Part shown: one piece after another, positions 39,503 to 49,610 of the stretch
Layout of the letters: the number at the start of each line of letters is the position of its first letter
Numbering within the stretch: the first letter of the stretch is position 1
NCBI RefSeq assembly: GCF_020171925.1
Contig: NZ_JAIVAR010000001.1
Coordinates: forward strand, 434,001-498,000
DNA length: 64,000 bases
Direction: 5' to 3'
Source: Rossellomorea aquimaris
Lineage (GTDB): Bacteria > Bacillota > Bacilli > Bacillales > Bacillaceae_B
The notes under the pieces: model-generated
What the model saw: the letters and a program-made list of their open reading frames with translations, nothing else
Told to the model about the DNA's origin: nothing
Database searches by the model: none
Program-made: the position numbers and the translations under genes

Positions 39503-40600
39503 ATGCAACATCGATTAGAAAACTTCAAACAATGGTTGAAAGATGAAAAGATTGAAGCTGCTTTCATTAATTCAACTGAAAACGTATTTTATTTAACCAA
39601 TTTCCATACGGATCCACATGAACGATTGATGGGTCTATTCGTTTTTCCTGAAGCCGATCCTTTCGTGATCGTACCGGGAATGGAAGCTCGCCAAGTAAAG
39701 GATGCTGGATGGAATGATGAAGTGATTGGCTATTCCGATCACGAGAACCCTTGGGATTTCATCAACGAAGCAATCGAAAAGCGCGGGGTGAAGGGGGATA
39801 AGGTCGGCTTTGAAGCTGAAGTATTGACGTATGGTCGCAGTCAATCATTTTTAGCCAACTTTAAACAAGCGGATGTTATCAATGTAGAGGATAAACTGAA
39901 CAATATGCGAGTTGTCAAAGACGAGCAGGAAATTGAAATTATGCGCAGGGCAGCTGAAATGGCAGATTTCGGTGTGGAAGTCGGTATCGGTGCCCTAAAA
40001 GAAGGCATAACAGAAATGGAAGTATTGGCGAAAGTTGAATATGAATTAAAGAAAAAAGGAATCCGCGAAATGTCCTTCTCCACTATGGTACTATTCGGGG
40101 AGAAAGCTGGCGATCCGCACGGGAATCCTGGTTCTAGAAGGCTGAAAGCCGGAGATCTGGTCTTATTCGACCTGGGAGTGGTCCTTGAAGGGTATACGTC
40201 AGACATCACCCGTACAGTTGCTTTCAAATCTGTGTCAGACAAGCAAAGGGAAATTTATGATACTGTACTGAAGGCTGAACTAGCATCCCTGGAAGCGAGC
40301 AAACCAGGAAACCGTATAGGAGATCTAGATCAAATCGCGAGAGATATCATCACAGAGGCAGGCTACGGAAATTACTTCCCGCACAGGATCGGGCACGGAC
40401 TGGGAATCAATGTACATGAGTTCCCTTCCATGAGCCATCTGAATGAAGGCATCCTGAAAAAAGGGATGACGTACACCATCGAACCTGGAATCTATGTTCC
40501 GGAAATCGGCGGTGTCAGGATTGAAGATGACGTCCTCATCACGGAAGAGGGCTATGAAACATTGACTAAGTTTCCAAAAGAGCTTCAGATTATCGAGTAA
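39503..40600 (+). CDS. M24 family Xaa-Pro peptidase
   Basis: A 365-residue metallopeptidase: creatinase-like N-domain (1-125) and pita-bread domain with metal ligands in FDLGVVLEGYTSDITRTVAF, RIGHGLGINVHEFP, YTIEPGIYVPEIGGVRIEDD. Removes N-terminal residues before proline (PepQ/YkvY type). The ATG at 39503 follows AGGAGG; the GTG at 39479 lies before the ribosome site. Confidence 0.93.
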   Translation: MQHRLENFKQWLKDEKIEAAFINSTENVFYLTNFHTDPHERLMGLFVFPEADPFVIVPGMEARQVKDAGWNDEVIGYSDHENPWDFINEAIEKRGVKGDKVGFEAEVLTYGRSQSFLANFKQADVINVEDKLNNMRVVKDEQEIEIMRRAAEMADFGVEVGIGALKEGITEMEVLAKVEYELKKKGIREMSFSTMVLFGEKAGDPHGNPGSRRLKAGDLVLFDLGVVLEGYTSDITRTVAFKSVSDKQREIYDTVLKAELASLEASKPGNRIGDLDQIARDIITEAGYGNYFPHRIGHGLGINVHEFPSMSHLNEGILKKGMTYTIEPGIYVPEIGGVRIEDDVLITEEGYETLTKFPKELQIIE

Positions 40601-40613
40601 CTCTAGAGCTGGA

Positions 40614-40658
40614 AGAGGCCGGGACGATACGAATCATCTTATGTCCCAGCCTCTTTTT
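40614..40658 (+). terminator. Terminator
   Basis: AGAGGCCGGGAC...GTCCCAGCCTCT then T5. Confidence 0.75.
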
Positions 40659-40843
40659 ATGTTTTATTAGCCACATTAGCCTTAAATCAGAGACAGGACG
40701 CACATTCGCTCTTCTTCGCGATTCCACACATCAACTCTATCTTCTATGGATAATTAATAGACCCACTCCACACTTTCGCAGAACAAAGGTTCGCTGAATC
40801 ATGATATAATAATAGAATATTAAAAAAGGATAGGAGACATATG

Positions 40844-43006
40844 ATGAAAGTTGTGATTGCCGAGAAACCCGATCAAGGGGCAACTTTAGCAAAGCCGTTT
40901 CCTCATCGGAAGAAACAAGGTTACATTGAAATTGGCCCGAATGAGGTCTTTCCGAAGGGCGCTTATATTACATGGGCAGTCGGGCACCTCTTTGGACTAC
41001 AGGCCCCCGAGAAGTATGATAGCAAATGGAAGAAGTGGTCGATGGATGACCTTCCCATCATTCCAGCCAGGTTTCAATATGAACTCTCAAGATCCAAAGC
41101 CAAACAATTTACGGTGATAAAGGGACTCCTCCATAAACAGGAAGTGACTGAAATCATCCATGCAGGCGATGCCGGGAGGGAAGGGGAACTGATCATCCGA
41201 AACATCATTTCCATGGCCCGCGTACAAAAGCCAATGAAGCGTTTGTGGATTTCATCCCTCACGGAAAAGGCCATCGTCAACGGCTTTAATCAATTAAAAG
41301 AAGAAAGAGAACTAAGGGACTTATACTACGAAGCCTATTCCCGTGCATGTGCCGATTGGCTTGTTGGGATGAATGCCTCAAGGGCATATAGCATCCTCCT
41401 TAAACAAAGAGGGATGTCTGATGTATTTTCAGCCGGACGCGTACAGACCCCTACACTCGCTTTGATTGTAAAGCGCGATGAAGAGATCGAAAATTTTAAA
41501 AGTGAACCCTTCTGGGAAGTGAAAGCTGATTTCGAGGTCAGTGGTCATACCTACGAAGGAACCTGGCATAAAAATGACGAATCACGCATCGATTCAGAAA
41601 AGCTTGCACGAAAGATTGCCGCCTTCTGCGAAAATAAACCTGTTGAGGTCAAAGAAGTGAAAACGGACAGGAAAGAGTTCTCGCCACCGTTGTTGTTCAA
41701 TCTTTCTTCCCTGCAGGCGACCATCAACAAGATGTTTAAATATTCGCCTAAAAAAACGTTGGATATCGTCCAGAAACTATATCAAAAAGGGATCGTTTCG
41801 TACCCCCGATCGGACTCTCAGTATGTAACGAAAGGTGAAGCAGAAACGTTTCCCGACATCCTTGAGAAATTGAAGCAATTCAACCCTTATAAACAGTGGA
41901 TACCAGTACCGAATGAAAGCCTGATGAATAATAAACGTTTCGTAAACGATGCGAAAGTATCCGATCACTATGCCATCATTCCAACTGAGCAGGTAACTGA
42001 CCCGGACACTTTGTCAATGGAAGAGAAAAAAATATATGATGTCATCATCAAACGATTCATCGCTGCCCATCATGATAAAGCGATCATCAATTACACAACC
42101 ATCACAACCCTTGTCGATCAGCGTGCAGAGTTTTTGTCAAAGGGGAAACAAGTGTTGAAGGAAGGCTGGAGGAAAATCATTGTAGAAAATGAGAAAGAAG
42201 ACGAACCGCTCCTCCCTCCTGTCGTCGAACAAGATCAAGGACTGGTCAAAAAGGTAACAACAAAGGAAGGAAAAACACAGCCACCTAAACGATATACAGA
42301 GGGTCAACTGATCACTCTAATGAAAACAGCAGGGAAATTCATCGATAATGACGAACTTGAAAAAGTCCTCAAACAAACGGAGGGACTCGGTACAGAAGCC
42401 ACTCGGGCAGGGATCATCACGATGCTAAAGGACAGGCAGTATATCGAGATTCGTAAGAATATCGTCTTTCCTACTGATAAAGCCAAAGTCCTGATACGGG
42501 CCATGGGGAAAAATGTTTTAGCTTCAGCTGAAATGACAGCAAAGTGGGAGCAACGCCTTCAGCAAATCGGTAAAGGCAATGCTTCAGCACCGGAATTTTT
42601 AGAACAAGTGAAAAAGCTAAGCCATGTCCTCATTCAAAACGCAAAGGATGAAGCGGGAAATTGGAATTTCGATGGCCTTGATACCGAATCCATCCAGAGG
42701 GCACCCGGAAAGAATGGAAAAAGAAGTGGGAAAACCCCACTTGGTCCTTGTTTGAAGTGTGGGGGAAAGGTAGTGGATAAAGGGAAGTTCTATGGATGTA
42801 ACAATTATCAAAAAAATAAATGCAGCTTCACAATATCCAAAAGCATCCTCTCAAAGAAGATCACTGGAACGATTGTCAAAAAAGTGCTGAAAGATGGTAA
42901 ATCGGATCGGATTGATGGATTTAAAAAGGGAGACAAGCAATTCTCCGCTTATCTTGGGTGGGATGCCCAGCAAAAGAAAATTCAGTTTTTATTTGATGTG
43001 AACTAA
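40844..43006 (+). CDS. topB: DNA topoisomerase III
   Basis: A 720-residue type IA topoisomerase: TOPRIM (VIAEKPDQGATLAKPF ... IIHAGDAGREGELIIRNI), active-site Tyr at about residue 320 in GIVSYPRSDSQYVT, and a C-terminal C4 zinc finger (CLKCGGKV...YGCNNYQKNKCSF). Relaxes and decatenates single-stranded regions during replication and recombination. ATG 40844 is best spaced from AGGAG. Confidence 0.96.
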   Translation: MKVVIAEKPDQGATLAKPFPHRKKQGYIEIGPNEVFPKGAYITWAVGHLFGLQAPEKYDSKWKKWSMDDLPIIPARFQYELSRSKAKQFTVIKGLLHKQEVTEIIHAGDAGREGELIIRNIISMARVQKPMKRLWISSLTEKAIVNGFNQLKEERELRDLYYEAYSRACADWLVGMNASRAYSILLKQRGMSDVFSAGRVQTPTLALIVKRDEEIENFKSEPFWEVKADFEVSGHTYEGTWHKNDESRIDSEKLARKIAAFCENKPVEVKEVKTDRKEFSPPLLFNLSSLQATINKMFKYSPKKTLDIVQKLYQKGIVSYPRSDSQYVTKGEAETFPDILEKLKQFNPYKQWIPVPNESLMNNKRFVNDAKVSDHYAIIPTEQVTDPDTLSMEEKKIYDVIIKRFIAAHHDKAIINYTTITTLVDQRAEFLSKGKQVLKEGWRKIIVENEKEDEPLLPPVVEQDQGLVKKVTTKEGKTQPPKRYTEGQLITLMKTAGKFIDNDELEKVLKQTEGLGTEATRAGIITMLKDRQYIEIRKNIVFPTDKAKVLIRAMGKNVLASAEMTAKWEQRLQQIGKGNASAPEFLEQVKKLSHVLIQNAKDEAGNWNFDGLDTESIQRAPGKNGKRSGKTPLGPCLKCGGKVVDKGKFYGCNNYQKNKCSFTISKSILSKKITGTIVKKVLKDGKSDRIDGFKKGDKQFSAYLGWDAQQKKIQFLFDVN

Positions 43007-43077
43007 AGTCTGACATTGATTGGTTGAAATAAAAGATGGGCAGGGATAGAAGATTTCTTACCTGCCTATCATAATAG

Positions 43078-43112
43078 TGACGATTCTCTAGCGGGAGAGT
43101 CGTCATTTTTTA
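43078..43112. terminator. Terminator after topB
   Basis: TGACGATTCTC-TAGCGG-GAGAGTCGTCA then T6; a second weaker GGCAGG/CCTGCC hairpin lies at about 43039-43066. Confidence 0.75.
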
Positions 43113-43683
43113 TTGTCTTTTTTCGTAAACGTTGTTGTTTTTGAAGAAATAGGTAGTTGATGATTTGCGCAACAGGCACATGCTTTCCGCGTGATGTTTG
43201 AAAAATCAAAGTCAAGAAAACCTGCATTTTTACTATATTTTTATGGTTTACGACTCGCTCCAGCCCTGACTTGAAAGCTTGTATATAGAGTGATCCAGCA
43301 CGAGGGGAATTAGAGTATGATGGATTTTGCATTACTAATTGCCCTATGTTAACGAAAACCGACTTTAACGGCAGAATTATTATAATGAAGGGGTGAAAAA
43401 TCTGGACGAAGGGTAGAATTATCTCGATAACGGCACAATTATTTATTTTAAAGGGTGAATTACTCCCGAAACTACGATTAGACTCCGTATTTCTTAGTAC
43501 ATCCTTGTTGCAGAGCACTTGCAGACCATCAGAGAAATTGTTGATTTTAAACCTGCTCTAGGCGGGGAGGTTTGCTTCGCGACTCTTTTAAGGGGGTATT
43601 TTTCTGTATCGTGTTTAAAATCTTCAAGAATGGATAAAACAAATATGTACTCAGTAGATAACATTGAAACAGGAGGGTGTACA
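43113..43683. other. 571-bp stretch without a convincing gene
   Basis: A 149-residue minus-strand frame runs through it, but it crosses the tandem repeats at 43351-43468 and lacks a ribosome site and family features. The plus-strand frame from 43519 is the leader of the Hsp31-like gene. Otherwise AT-rich and unexplained. Confidence 0.5.
43351..43468. repeat. Degenerate 20-21-bp tandem repeat array
   Basis: Units begin near 43367, 43388, 43409, 43429 and 43450 with a partial one at 43351. Consensus AAsGGsWGAATTATy, then a variable 5-7-base tail (e.g. AACGGCAGAATTATT, AAGGGTAGAATTATC, AACGGCACAATTATT). Similar arrays of unknown role occur in Bacillus intergenic DNA. Confidence 0.6.
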
Positions 43684-44337
43684 GTGAAAAAAGTATTAAT
43701 GGTCCTTACAAATGAGAGTAAAATCGACGAAGAACATGAAACCGGATTATGGTTATCCGAGTTTGCCGAACCATTTGAAGAATTTAGAAAACAAGGGTTT
43801 GAAGTTGATGTTGCAAGTCTTAAAGGTGGCAGGATCCCACTTGATCCGAACAGCCTTGATGATGAGAATGTCGAGAAGTGGAAAGGTGTAACGAAAGAGC
43901 TTGACCAGACGCTGGTCCTTTCTCAATTAAACGTTCAGGAATATGATGGCATATTCCTTCCAGGGGGACATGGAACGATGTTTGACCTGCCGGACAGTCC
44001 CGAACTTCAACAAGCGCTTGTTCATTTCGCAGAAAACAATAAAGCGATCGGAGCGGTTTGCCATGGCCCTGCAGGATTTGTGGGAACAAAGCTATCAAAT
44101 GGAGATTGGCTTGTAAGTGGAAAGAACCTTACAGGTTTCACTAATGAAGAAGAACAGCAAACAGGCCTAGATTCCCTTATGCCGTTCCTTTTGGAATCAA
44201 AACTTAGGGAACAGGGTGCGCAATTCGAAAAATCAGACGCTTGGAGCGATCATGTGATGACGGATGGAAAGTTTGTAACCGGCCAGAATCCTCAATCAAG
44301 CCAATCAACGGCTGAAGCTTTCGTCAAGGTACTTTAA
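43684..44337 (+). CDS. DJ-1/PfpI (Hsp31-like) family protein
   Basis: 217 residues. The catalytic Cys lies in IGAVCHGPAGFVG, the Glu in an oxyanion loop DGIFLPGGHGTMFDLPD. The order fits Hsp31-like glyoxalase III/deglycases that detoxify methylglyoxal. GTG 43684 has GGAGGGTGTACA upstream; the frame from 43519 is not needed. Confidence 0.9.
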   Translation: MKKVLMVLTNESKIDEEHETGLWLSEFAEPFEEFRKQGFEVDVASLKGGRIPLDPNSLDDENVEKWKGVTKELDQTLVLSQLNVQEYDGIFLPGGHGTMFDLPDSPELQQALVHFAENNKAIGAVCHGPAGFVGTKLSNGDWLVSGKNLTGFTNEEEQQTGLDSLMPFLLESKLREQGAQFEKSDAWSDHVMTDGKFVTGQNPQSSQSTAEAFVKVL

Positions 44338-44392
44338 AAGAGAATATGACAGAGTAAATAAGATTGCAACCTCACATTAGTGATTGCCATTT

Positions 44393-44426
44393 AAAAGCCA
44401 TGGAGTTTCCCTCCATGGCTTTTTTG
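44393..44426 (+). terminator. Terminator
   Basis: AAAAGCCATGGAG-TTTCC-CTCCATGGCTTTTT. Confidence 0.85.
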
Positions 44427-44527
44427 CTCCACGATAAAACAAGTTATCCCTAAACAAATGCCCTTTCCCTTCAATAATTGTTTTCTTATGTTAAAATCAT
44501 CAAAGAACAAATCGAAGGAGGCAACTC

Positions 44528-44893
44528 ATGCCGAAAGTCATCATTCAAATCTTGATTCTTTGCTTATTATTCGAAGCAGGAAGATGGATAGAGAAATTCT
44601 TTCATTTGCCGATACCAGGGAGTATCATCGGGATGCTTATTTTATTTTCATTATTGATTTCAGGTATTATGAAGGAACGTCTATTGTTAGAAGGAGCAAA
44701 TTTCTTTTTGAAATATTTTTCATTTTATTTTTTACCTTTGTCTGTTAGTGCGGTCGTGCTGGGACCGTTTCTACTTCAATATGGATGGAAACTCATCTTG
44801 ATCTTATGCGTCAGCGTATTAGCGGGTTTCGCAGCGACTTCATTATGGGTGCGGGCATATATGAAGGTGAAGGAGGGAGGGTCATATGATTAA
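44528..44893 (+). CDS. CidA/LrgA family holin-like membrane protein
   Basis: A 121-residue four-helix protein: FHLPIPGSIIGMLILFSLL is the CidA/LrgA signature. RBS GAAGGAGG. Its stop overlaps the start of the LrgB partner by eight bases. The pair affects murein hydrolase export, and in some species carries pyruvate or acts in programmed death; here no LytR-type regulator is nearby. Confidence 0.9.
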   Translation: MPKVIIQILILCLLFEAGRWIEKFFHLPIPGSIIGMLILFSLLISGIMKERLLLEGANFFLKYFSFYFLPLSVSAVVLGPFLLQYGWKLILILCVSVLAGFAATSLWVRAYMKVKEGGSYD

Positions 44894-45572
44894 TCTGGTG
44901 TATATGGTTATTTCCATAGCCTTTACGTTTTTTACGTTCTTGCTTTCCATTAAGATTCATCGGTTATGGCCTTCACCTTTGACAATCCCGATTTTCTTAA
45001 GTTCTTCCGCACTCATCTTCACATTGTGGATTACGGATATTCCATACGAAACTTATGCAGAAGGAACTGAAATCATCACATATATGCTGGGGCCAGCAAC
45101 GGTGGCTCTTGCATACCCTCTATATCAGTTCAGGGGCATACTTGTACGGAACTGGAAGCCGATCATATCGGGTATCCTGATCGGAAGTGCCGTATCGATG
45201 GTCACCTCTTATTTTCTTGGTGTCTTCATGAATATACCCCAAGACATCAATCGTTCCTTGCTCGTAAAGACCATTACCACCCCTGTGGCATTGGACATCG
45301 GAAGGTTGATTGGTGCCAAGATTGAACTGATTCCTGCCATAGTGATCATCACAGGAATATCAGGAGCGATGTTCCTGCCATTCCTTTTAAACATGCTGAA
45401 TATCAGGCACCCGATTGCCAGGGGTCTGCCTTTTGGTGTCATCTCGCACGGAATCGGGACTGCCCAGGCATATAAGGAAGGAGAACGGGAGGCAGCGGTC
45501 AGTGGTGCTGCCATGGCGCTGACAGCCGTCATCACGTCGATTGTCATACCGATCCTTTTTCTCTTTGTTTGA
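44886..45572 (+). CDS. CidB/LrgB family membrane protein
   Basis: A 228-residue multi-helix protein: PATVALAYPLYQFRGILVRNWKPI, KTITTPVALDIGRLIGA and GLPFGVISHGIGTAQAYKEGEREAAVSGAAMALTAV are conserved in the family. Co-transcribed with the LrgA-like gene. Confidence 0.92.
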   Translation: MINLVYMVISIAFTFFTFLLSIKIHRLWPSPLTIPIFLSSSALIFTLWITDIPYETYAEGTEIITYMLGPATVALAYPLYQFRGILVRNWKPIISGILIGSAVSMVTSYFLGVFMNIPQDINRSLLVKTITTPVALDIGRLIGAKIELIPAIVIITGISGAMFLPFLLNMLNIRHPIARGLPFGVISHGIGTAQAYKEGEREAAVSGAAMALTAVITSIVIPILFLFV

Positions 45573-45602
45573 TTTAAACCCCGGAAGGGGAAGATAATTT
45601 AG

Positions 45603-45628
45603 AAGGGAAGGACGTCCTTCCCCTTTTT
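45603..45628 (+). terminator. Terminator
   Basis: GGGAAGGACGTCCTTCCC perfect palindrome then CTTTTT. Confidence 0.8.
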
Positions 45629-45655
45629 CTTCTGCAACTGAAGGGGTGATATAAT

Positions 45656-46936
45656 GTGAAGAAATTATTTATGAAGATCAAGAAAGGGCTATGGTTAGTT
45701 CCTGCTGCTTATAGTCTGGCATCACTAGGTTTGGCCATCTTGACAATAACGCTCGATACGTATTGGATTCATAAGATCGAACCCTTTCTGCCACAAGCAA
45801 TGCTCACAAGCATCGACCTTGCCCAAACCGTGCTGAGTGCCATTGCGTCTTCCTTATTGACGATGACTACCTTTACTTTTTCCACCATCATGGTTGTTTT
45901 AACAACTTATTCTTCCCAGTTTTCACCTCGGACACTTCAGAACTTTGTGAAGGATAAAACGACATTGAGGGGATTGGGAATCTTCCTTGGCGGTTTCATT
46001 TACTCCATCATTTCTTTGTTATTCATGAGGCAAACACTTGAGGAACACCTGGTGTCATCGGCATTCGTTGGGGTTCTTTATGCCATAGTGTGCCTTTCAT
46101 TCTTCGCCTATTTCATCCATCACATCGCCACCTCCATTCAAATTAGCAGGCTCGTCGAAAGACTGGAGGAGGAAGCGCTGAAAGTCTTGAAATTCTATAA
46201 AAAACTGCAAGCCGAACACTCTGTAGAAACCTATAAGGAGATCCCGGAAGAGCAATATACGACCATGTATGAGGCAAGGGCTCCCAAATCAGGATTCATT
46301 CAATATGTCGATTTCTCGGATATGATCAAGGCAGCATCCGAAGAACAAGTGCTGATTGACTTCAGAAAGGAAGTCGGTGACTTTGTGAAGGAGGGGGAAG
46401 TCATCTTCAACATTTACGGTTCAAAAGGAATACAGACGGATTTCATCACATACATCTTTATCGGAAGGGAAAGAATGGGTGAATACGATTTAGCTTATTC
46501 TCTACAGAAAATTGTTGAAATTGCATTGCGGGCCATTTCACCAGGCATCAATGATCCTAATACTGCAAGGGACGCCATTAAATATATTGGTGTCATCTTG
46601 AGTGAAATGAATGAATTGAGGGACGGAGTTGTCAGAATGAAAGATGAAGCAGGTGAAAACAGGGTGTTCTTTCATCTCTTTTCTTTCAATAAGATCCTAT
46701 ATAAAACGTTTTATCAATTGGTCCATTATGGGAAGGGGGATATCTCCGTCATACTATCCATAATGGATGCATTGATCATGATATATAATGAAGTCGATAC
46801 AAGTAGAAAACATATCATCTTCGATTTTCATAACTATCTGGTTCATGGCATGAATAAAGAAGAAATGCAGGAATGGGACCTCTATTATCTGAATAAGAAG
46901 ATCGAGCAGCTCACTCCTGATGAAAGCAATCATTAG
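45656..46936 (+). CDS. DUF2254 membrane protein
   Basis: A 426-residue protein with four N-terminal helices (about 12-160: LVPAAYSLASLGLAILTI, MTTFTFSTIMVVLTTYSSQFSPRTLQ, then two more) and a cytosolic C-terminal domain with GFIQYVDF, ALRAISPGINDPNTA. That last motif defines the family. GTG start, RBS AAGGGGTG. Function unknown. Confidence 0.9.
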   Translation: MKKLFMKIKKGLWLVPAAYSLASLGLAILTITLDTYWIHKIEPFLPQAMLTSIDLAQTVLSAIASSLLTMTTFTFSTIMVVLTTYSSQFSPRTLQNFVKDKTTLRGLGIFLGGFIYSIISLLFMRQTLEEHLVSSAFVGVLYAIVCLSFFAYFIHHIATSIQISRLVERLEEEALKVLKFYKKLQAEHSVETYKEIPEEQYTTMYEARAPKSGFIQYVDFSDMIKAASEEQVLIDFRKEVGDFVKEGEVIFNIYGSKGIQTDFITYIFIGRERMGEYDLAYSLQKIVEIALRAISPGINDPNTARDAIKYIGVILSEMNELRDGVVRMKDEAGENRVFFHLFSFNKILYKTFYQLVHYGKGDISVILSIMDALIMIYNEVDTSRKHIIFDFHNYLVHGMNKEEMQEWDLYYLNKKIEQLTPDESNH

Positions 46937-47083
46937 GCTATACCGTTGATGAGCAACTTCGAAAGTTAAGGCTTCAATGACATGACAATCCTGTGCGTCT
47001 TTCCTGTAAGTGTTCATCAATAGTGTTCAGCAGAGCTTTTCCTTTAAAAACATGAATCGTTTAGGTATAGTAAGAGAAGATGA

Positions 47084-47851
<768 letters not shown>

Positions 47852-47852
47852 T

Positions 47853-47900
47853 AAAAAAGGTGCTGACCCGATAGGATTCAAGGTCAGCACCTTTAATTTT
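47853..47900. terminator. Terminator after map
   Basis: AAAGGTGCTGACC...GGTCAGCACCTTT then AATTTTTTG. Confidence 0.8.
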
Positions 47901-47932
47901 TTGTCTTTTGGACTGGTAGCTAAAAAGGGCTT

Positions 47933-48088
47933 TTAAACAATTTTTGTTTTTCCACATTCCTGGCACTTTCTATAGAATTTGCCGTCGAGCACCCTTGACT
48001 TGAATACATTATTACCACATTCGCATCGGCCAGAGTGTTCATCCGGCTCGTCTTTATAAAGTACAATATTCTCCTCTTGATTCTCCAT
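47933..48088 (-). CDS. Small zinc-ribbon protein, 51 residues
   Basis: ATG 48086-48088 has AAGGAGG 8 bases upstream. The only four Cys form CxC (ECG region, residues 22 and 24) and CxxC (42 and 45) in CECGNNVFKSR and KCQECGK, a classic zinc ribbon. N-terminal 20 residues are acidic. Such small ribbons often bind RNA polymerase or nucleic acid, but this one is not assigned. Confidence 0.75.
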   Translation of the reverse strand: MENQEENIVLYKDEPDEHSGRCECGNNVFKSRVLDGKFYRKCQECGKTKIV

Positions 48089-48386
48089 CAACTTGACCTC
48101 CTTCAATGATTGACACGTGTTATTAGTATAAATCCGTAAGTGTGGATTGTTAAGTGAAATTGCAACAAGTTCTAAATATATACATACTTGCCATCTATAA
48201 CTAGTTAATTGGTTTATTATTCCTCAAAATGATAGATTATACAGGAAAACGCTATATATTACAGCCATGAAATAGTTCTGACGCATGATTATCATTTTCT
48301 TGTTATTGTATTGAGATTTTACTATGTTAGTATTTTCCCTGTTAGCAAAAATAAATACCGCTAGCTACATAAGGAGGAATTTTTCT

Positions 48387-49193
48387 ATGAAACTAAAAAA
48401 ATCGATTATCTCTGTTGCTGCTTTCACTACTCTGGCAGTATCTGGTGGTGCTAGCGCTTCAGCACAAGATATCGAAGTCAAAAAGGGAGATACGCTATGG
48501 GGATTGGCGAAGGAATATGGAACATCTGTTGATCAGCTTAAAAAATGGAACAACTTAGGCTCGGATCTCATTTTCCCAGACCAAGAGCTCAAAGTATCCT
48601 CTAAAGAATATTATACGGTAAAAAAAGGTGATACTCTATGGGGAATCTCATCACACTATGGTATTTCAGTGGACAGCCTTCAAGGTTGGAATGCGCTTGA
48701 ATCCGATTTGATCATCCCTGGACAGGAATTATTAATTAATTTAGACGATAAAGGGACTTCAGCTCCTGTAAATACTTCTGATCAGGGAGAGGCTGAGACA
48801 ACTACAGCTCCAGAAGAGGCACCAGAAGTAGCTCCAGAAGCTGAAGCAACTGAAGCAAAGACTGCAGACGCTGCACCTCAGCAGGAAGAGGCAGTATCAA
48901 AAGAACTGACCGTGGAAGCAACGGCCTATACAGCAGAATGTGACGGCTGTTCAGGAGTTACGGCTACAGGTGTCAATTTAAAAGAGAACCCTGATGCAAA
49001 AGTGATTGCAGTAGACCCGGATGTCATTCCATTAGGCTCTAAAGTGTATGTTGAAGGATACGGTTATGCTACCGCAGAGGATACAGGAAGTGCGATCCAA
49101 GGGAATCGCATCGACGTATTTATCCCATCTAAAGACCAAGCAACGGATTGGGGAAGAAAGACAGTTAACGTGAAAATTATCGAAACAAAATAA
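48387..49193 (+). CDS. Secreted LysM-LysM-3D domain protein (YocH-like)
   Basis: 268 residues: signal peptide (1-28, ...ASASA), two LysM repeats (about 30-75 and 77-121), an Ala/Glu/Pro linker (about 130-175), and a C-terminal 3D domain ELTVEATAYTAECDGCSGVTATG ... VIAVDPDVIPLGSKVYVEGYGYATAEDTGSAIQGNRID with three conserved Asp. YocH-type proteins remodel peptidoglycan. RBS AAGGAGG. A shorter paralogue is next downstream. Confidence 0.92.
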   Translation: MKLKKSIISVAAFTTLAVSGGASASAQDIEVKKGDTLWGLAKEYGTSVDQLKKWNNLGSDLIFPDQELKVSSKEYYTVKKGDTLWGISSHYGISVDSLQGWNALESDLIIPGQELLINLDDKGTSAPVNTSDQGEAETTTAPEEAPEVAPEAEATEAKTADAAPQQEEAVSKELTVEATAYTAECDGCSGVTATGVNLKENPDAKVIAVDPDVIPLGSKVYVEGYGYATAEDTGSAIQGNRIDVFIPSKDQATDWGRKTVNVKIIETK

Positions 49194-49205
49194 TTACGAT
49201 AGATC

Positions 49206-49241
49206 AGCCCATCAGGAATCGTTTCCTGATGGGTTATTTTT
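49206..49241 (+). terminator. Terminator
   Basis: CCCATCAGGAA-TCG-TTTCCTGATGGG then TTATTTTTG. Confidence 0.8.
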
Positions 49242-49243
49242 GT

Positions 49244-49610
49244 TTGGGTGTGTCTGTAAATCGTGTTGTTTATAAAAAAGCGATCTCTTGCATGGATTCG
49301 GGTTGCTATGCTTAAGAGGGCTATACAAAAAATAAATACAAGTTATGCGAAATGGTTTTGAATCAAATGGTGTGAAACTCCTAACGGTTATTCTTTCAGT
49401 CCCATTTATGTCATTTTTTAATTAAATAAGGATATTGGCACTTAAATAGGTGTGATTGATCGAAATAGTTCCACTATTTCACCATATTACAGTGATGTCA
49501 TCTAATTGTTATAGGTTTATAAACAGATTGATATCGAATTGAGGCGTGTCTATGTTACCATTTCTTCTGTTGGTTTTAATTCATGACCACAGAAGGAGGA
49601 TTTTTACAAT
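49244..49610. other. Intergenic region between the two 3D-domain genes
   Basis: No supported ORF. Directly before the next gene, CTTCTGTTGGT and ACCACAGAAG form a hairpin next to GGAGG, so it may affect translation. Confidence 0.4.

Noticed and set aside
43069-43518. 149-aa minus-strand ORF
   Set aside because: It runs across a terminator and tandem repeats, has no ribosome site and low-complexity composition.
48270-48350. WalR (YycF) box before the YocH-like gene
   Set aside because: TGTTAG repeats occur, but with 9 instead of 5 bases between and a mismatching last base.
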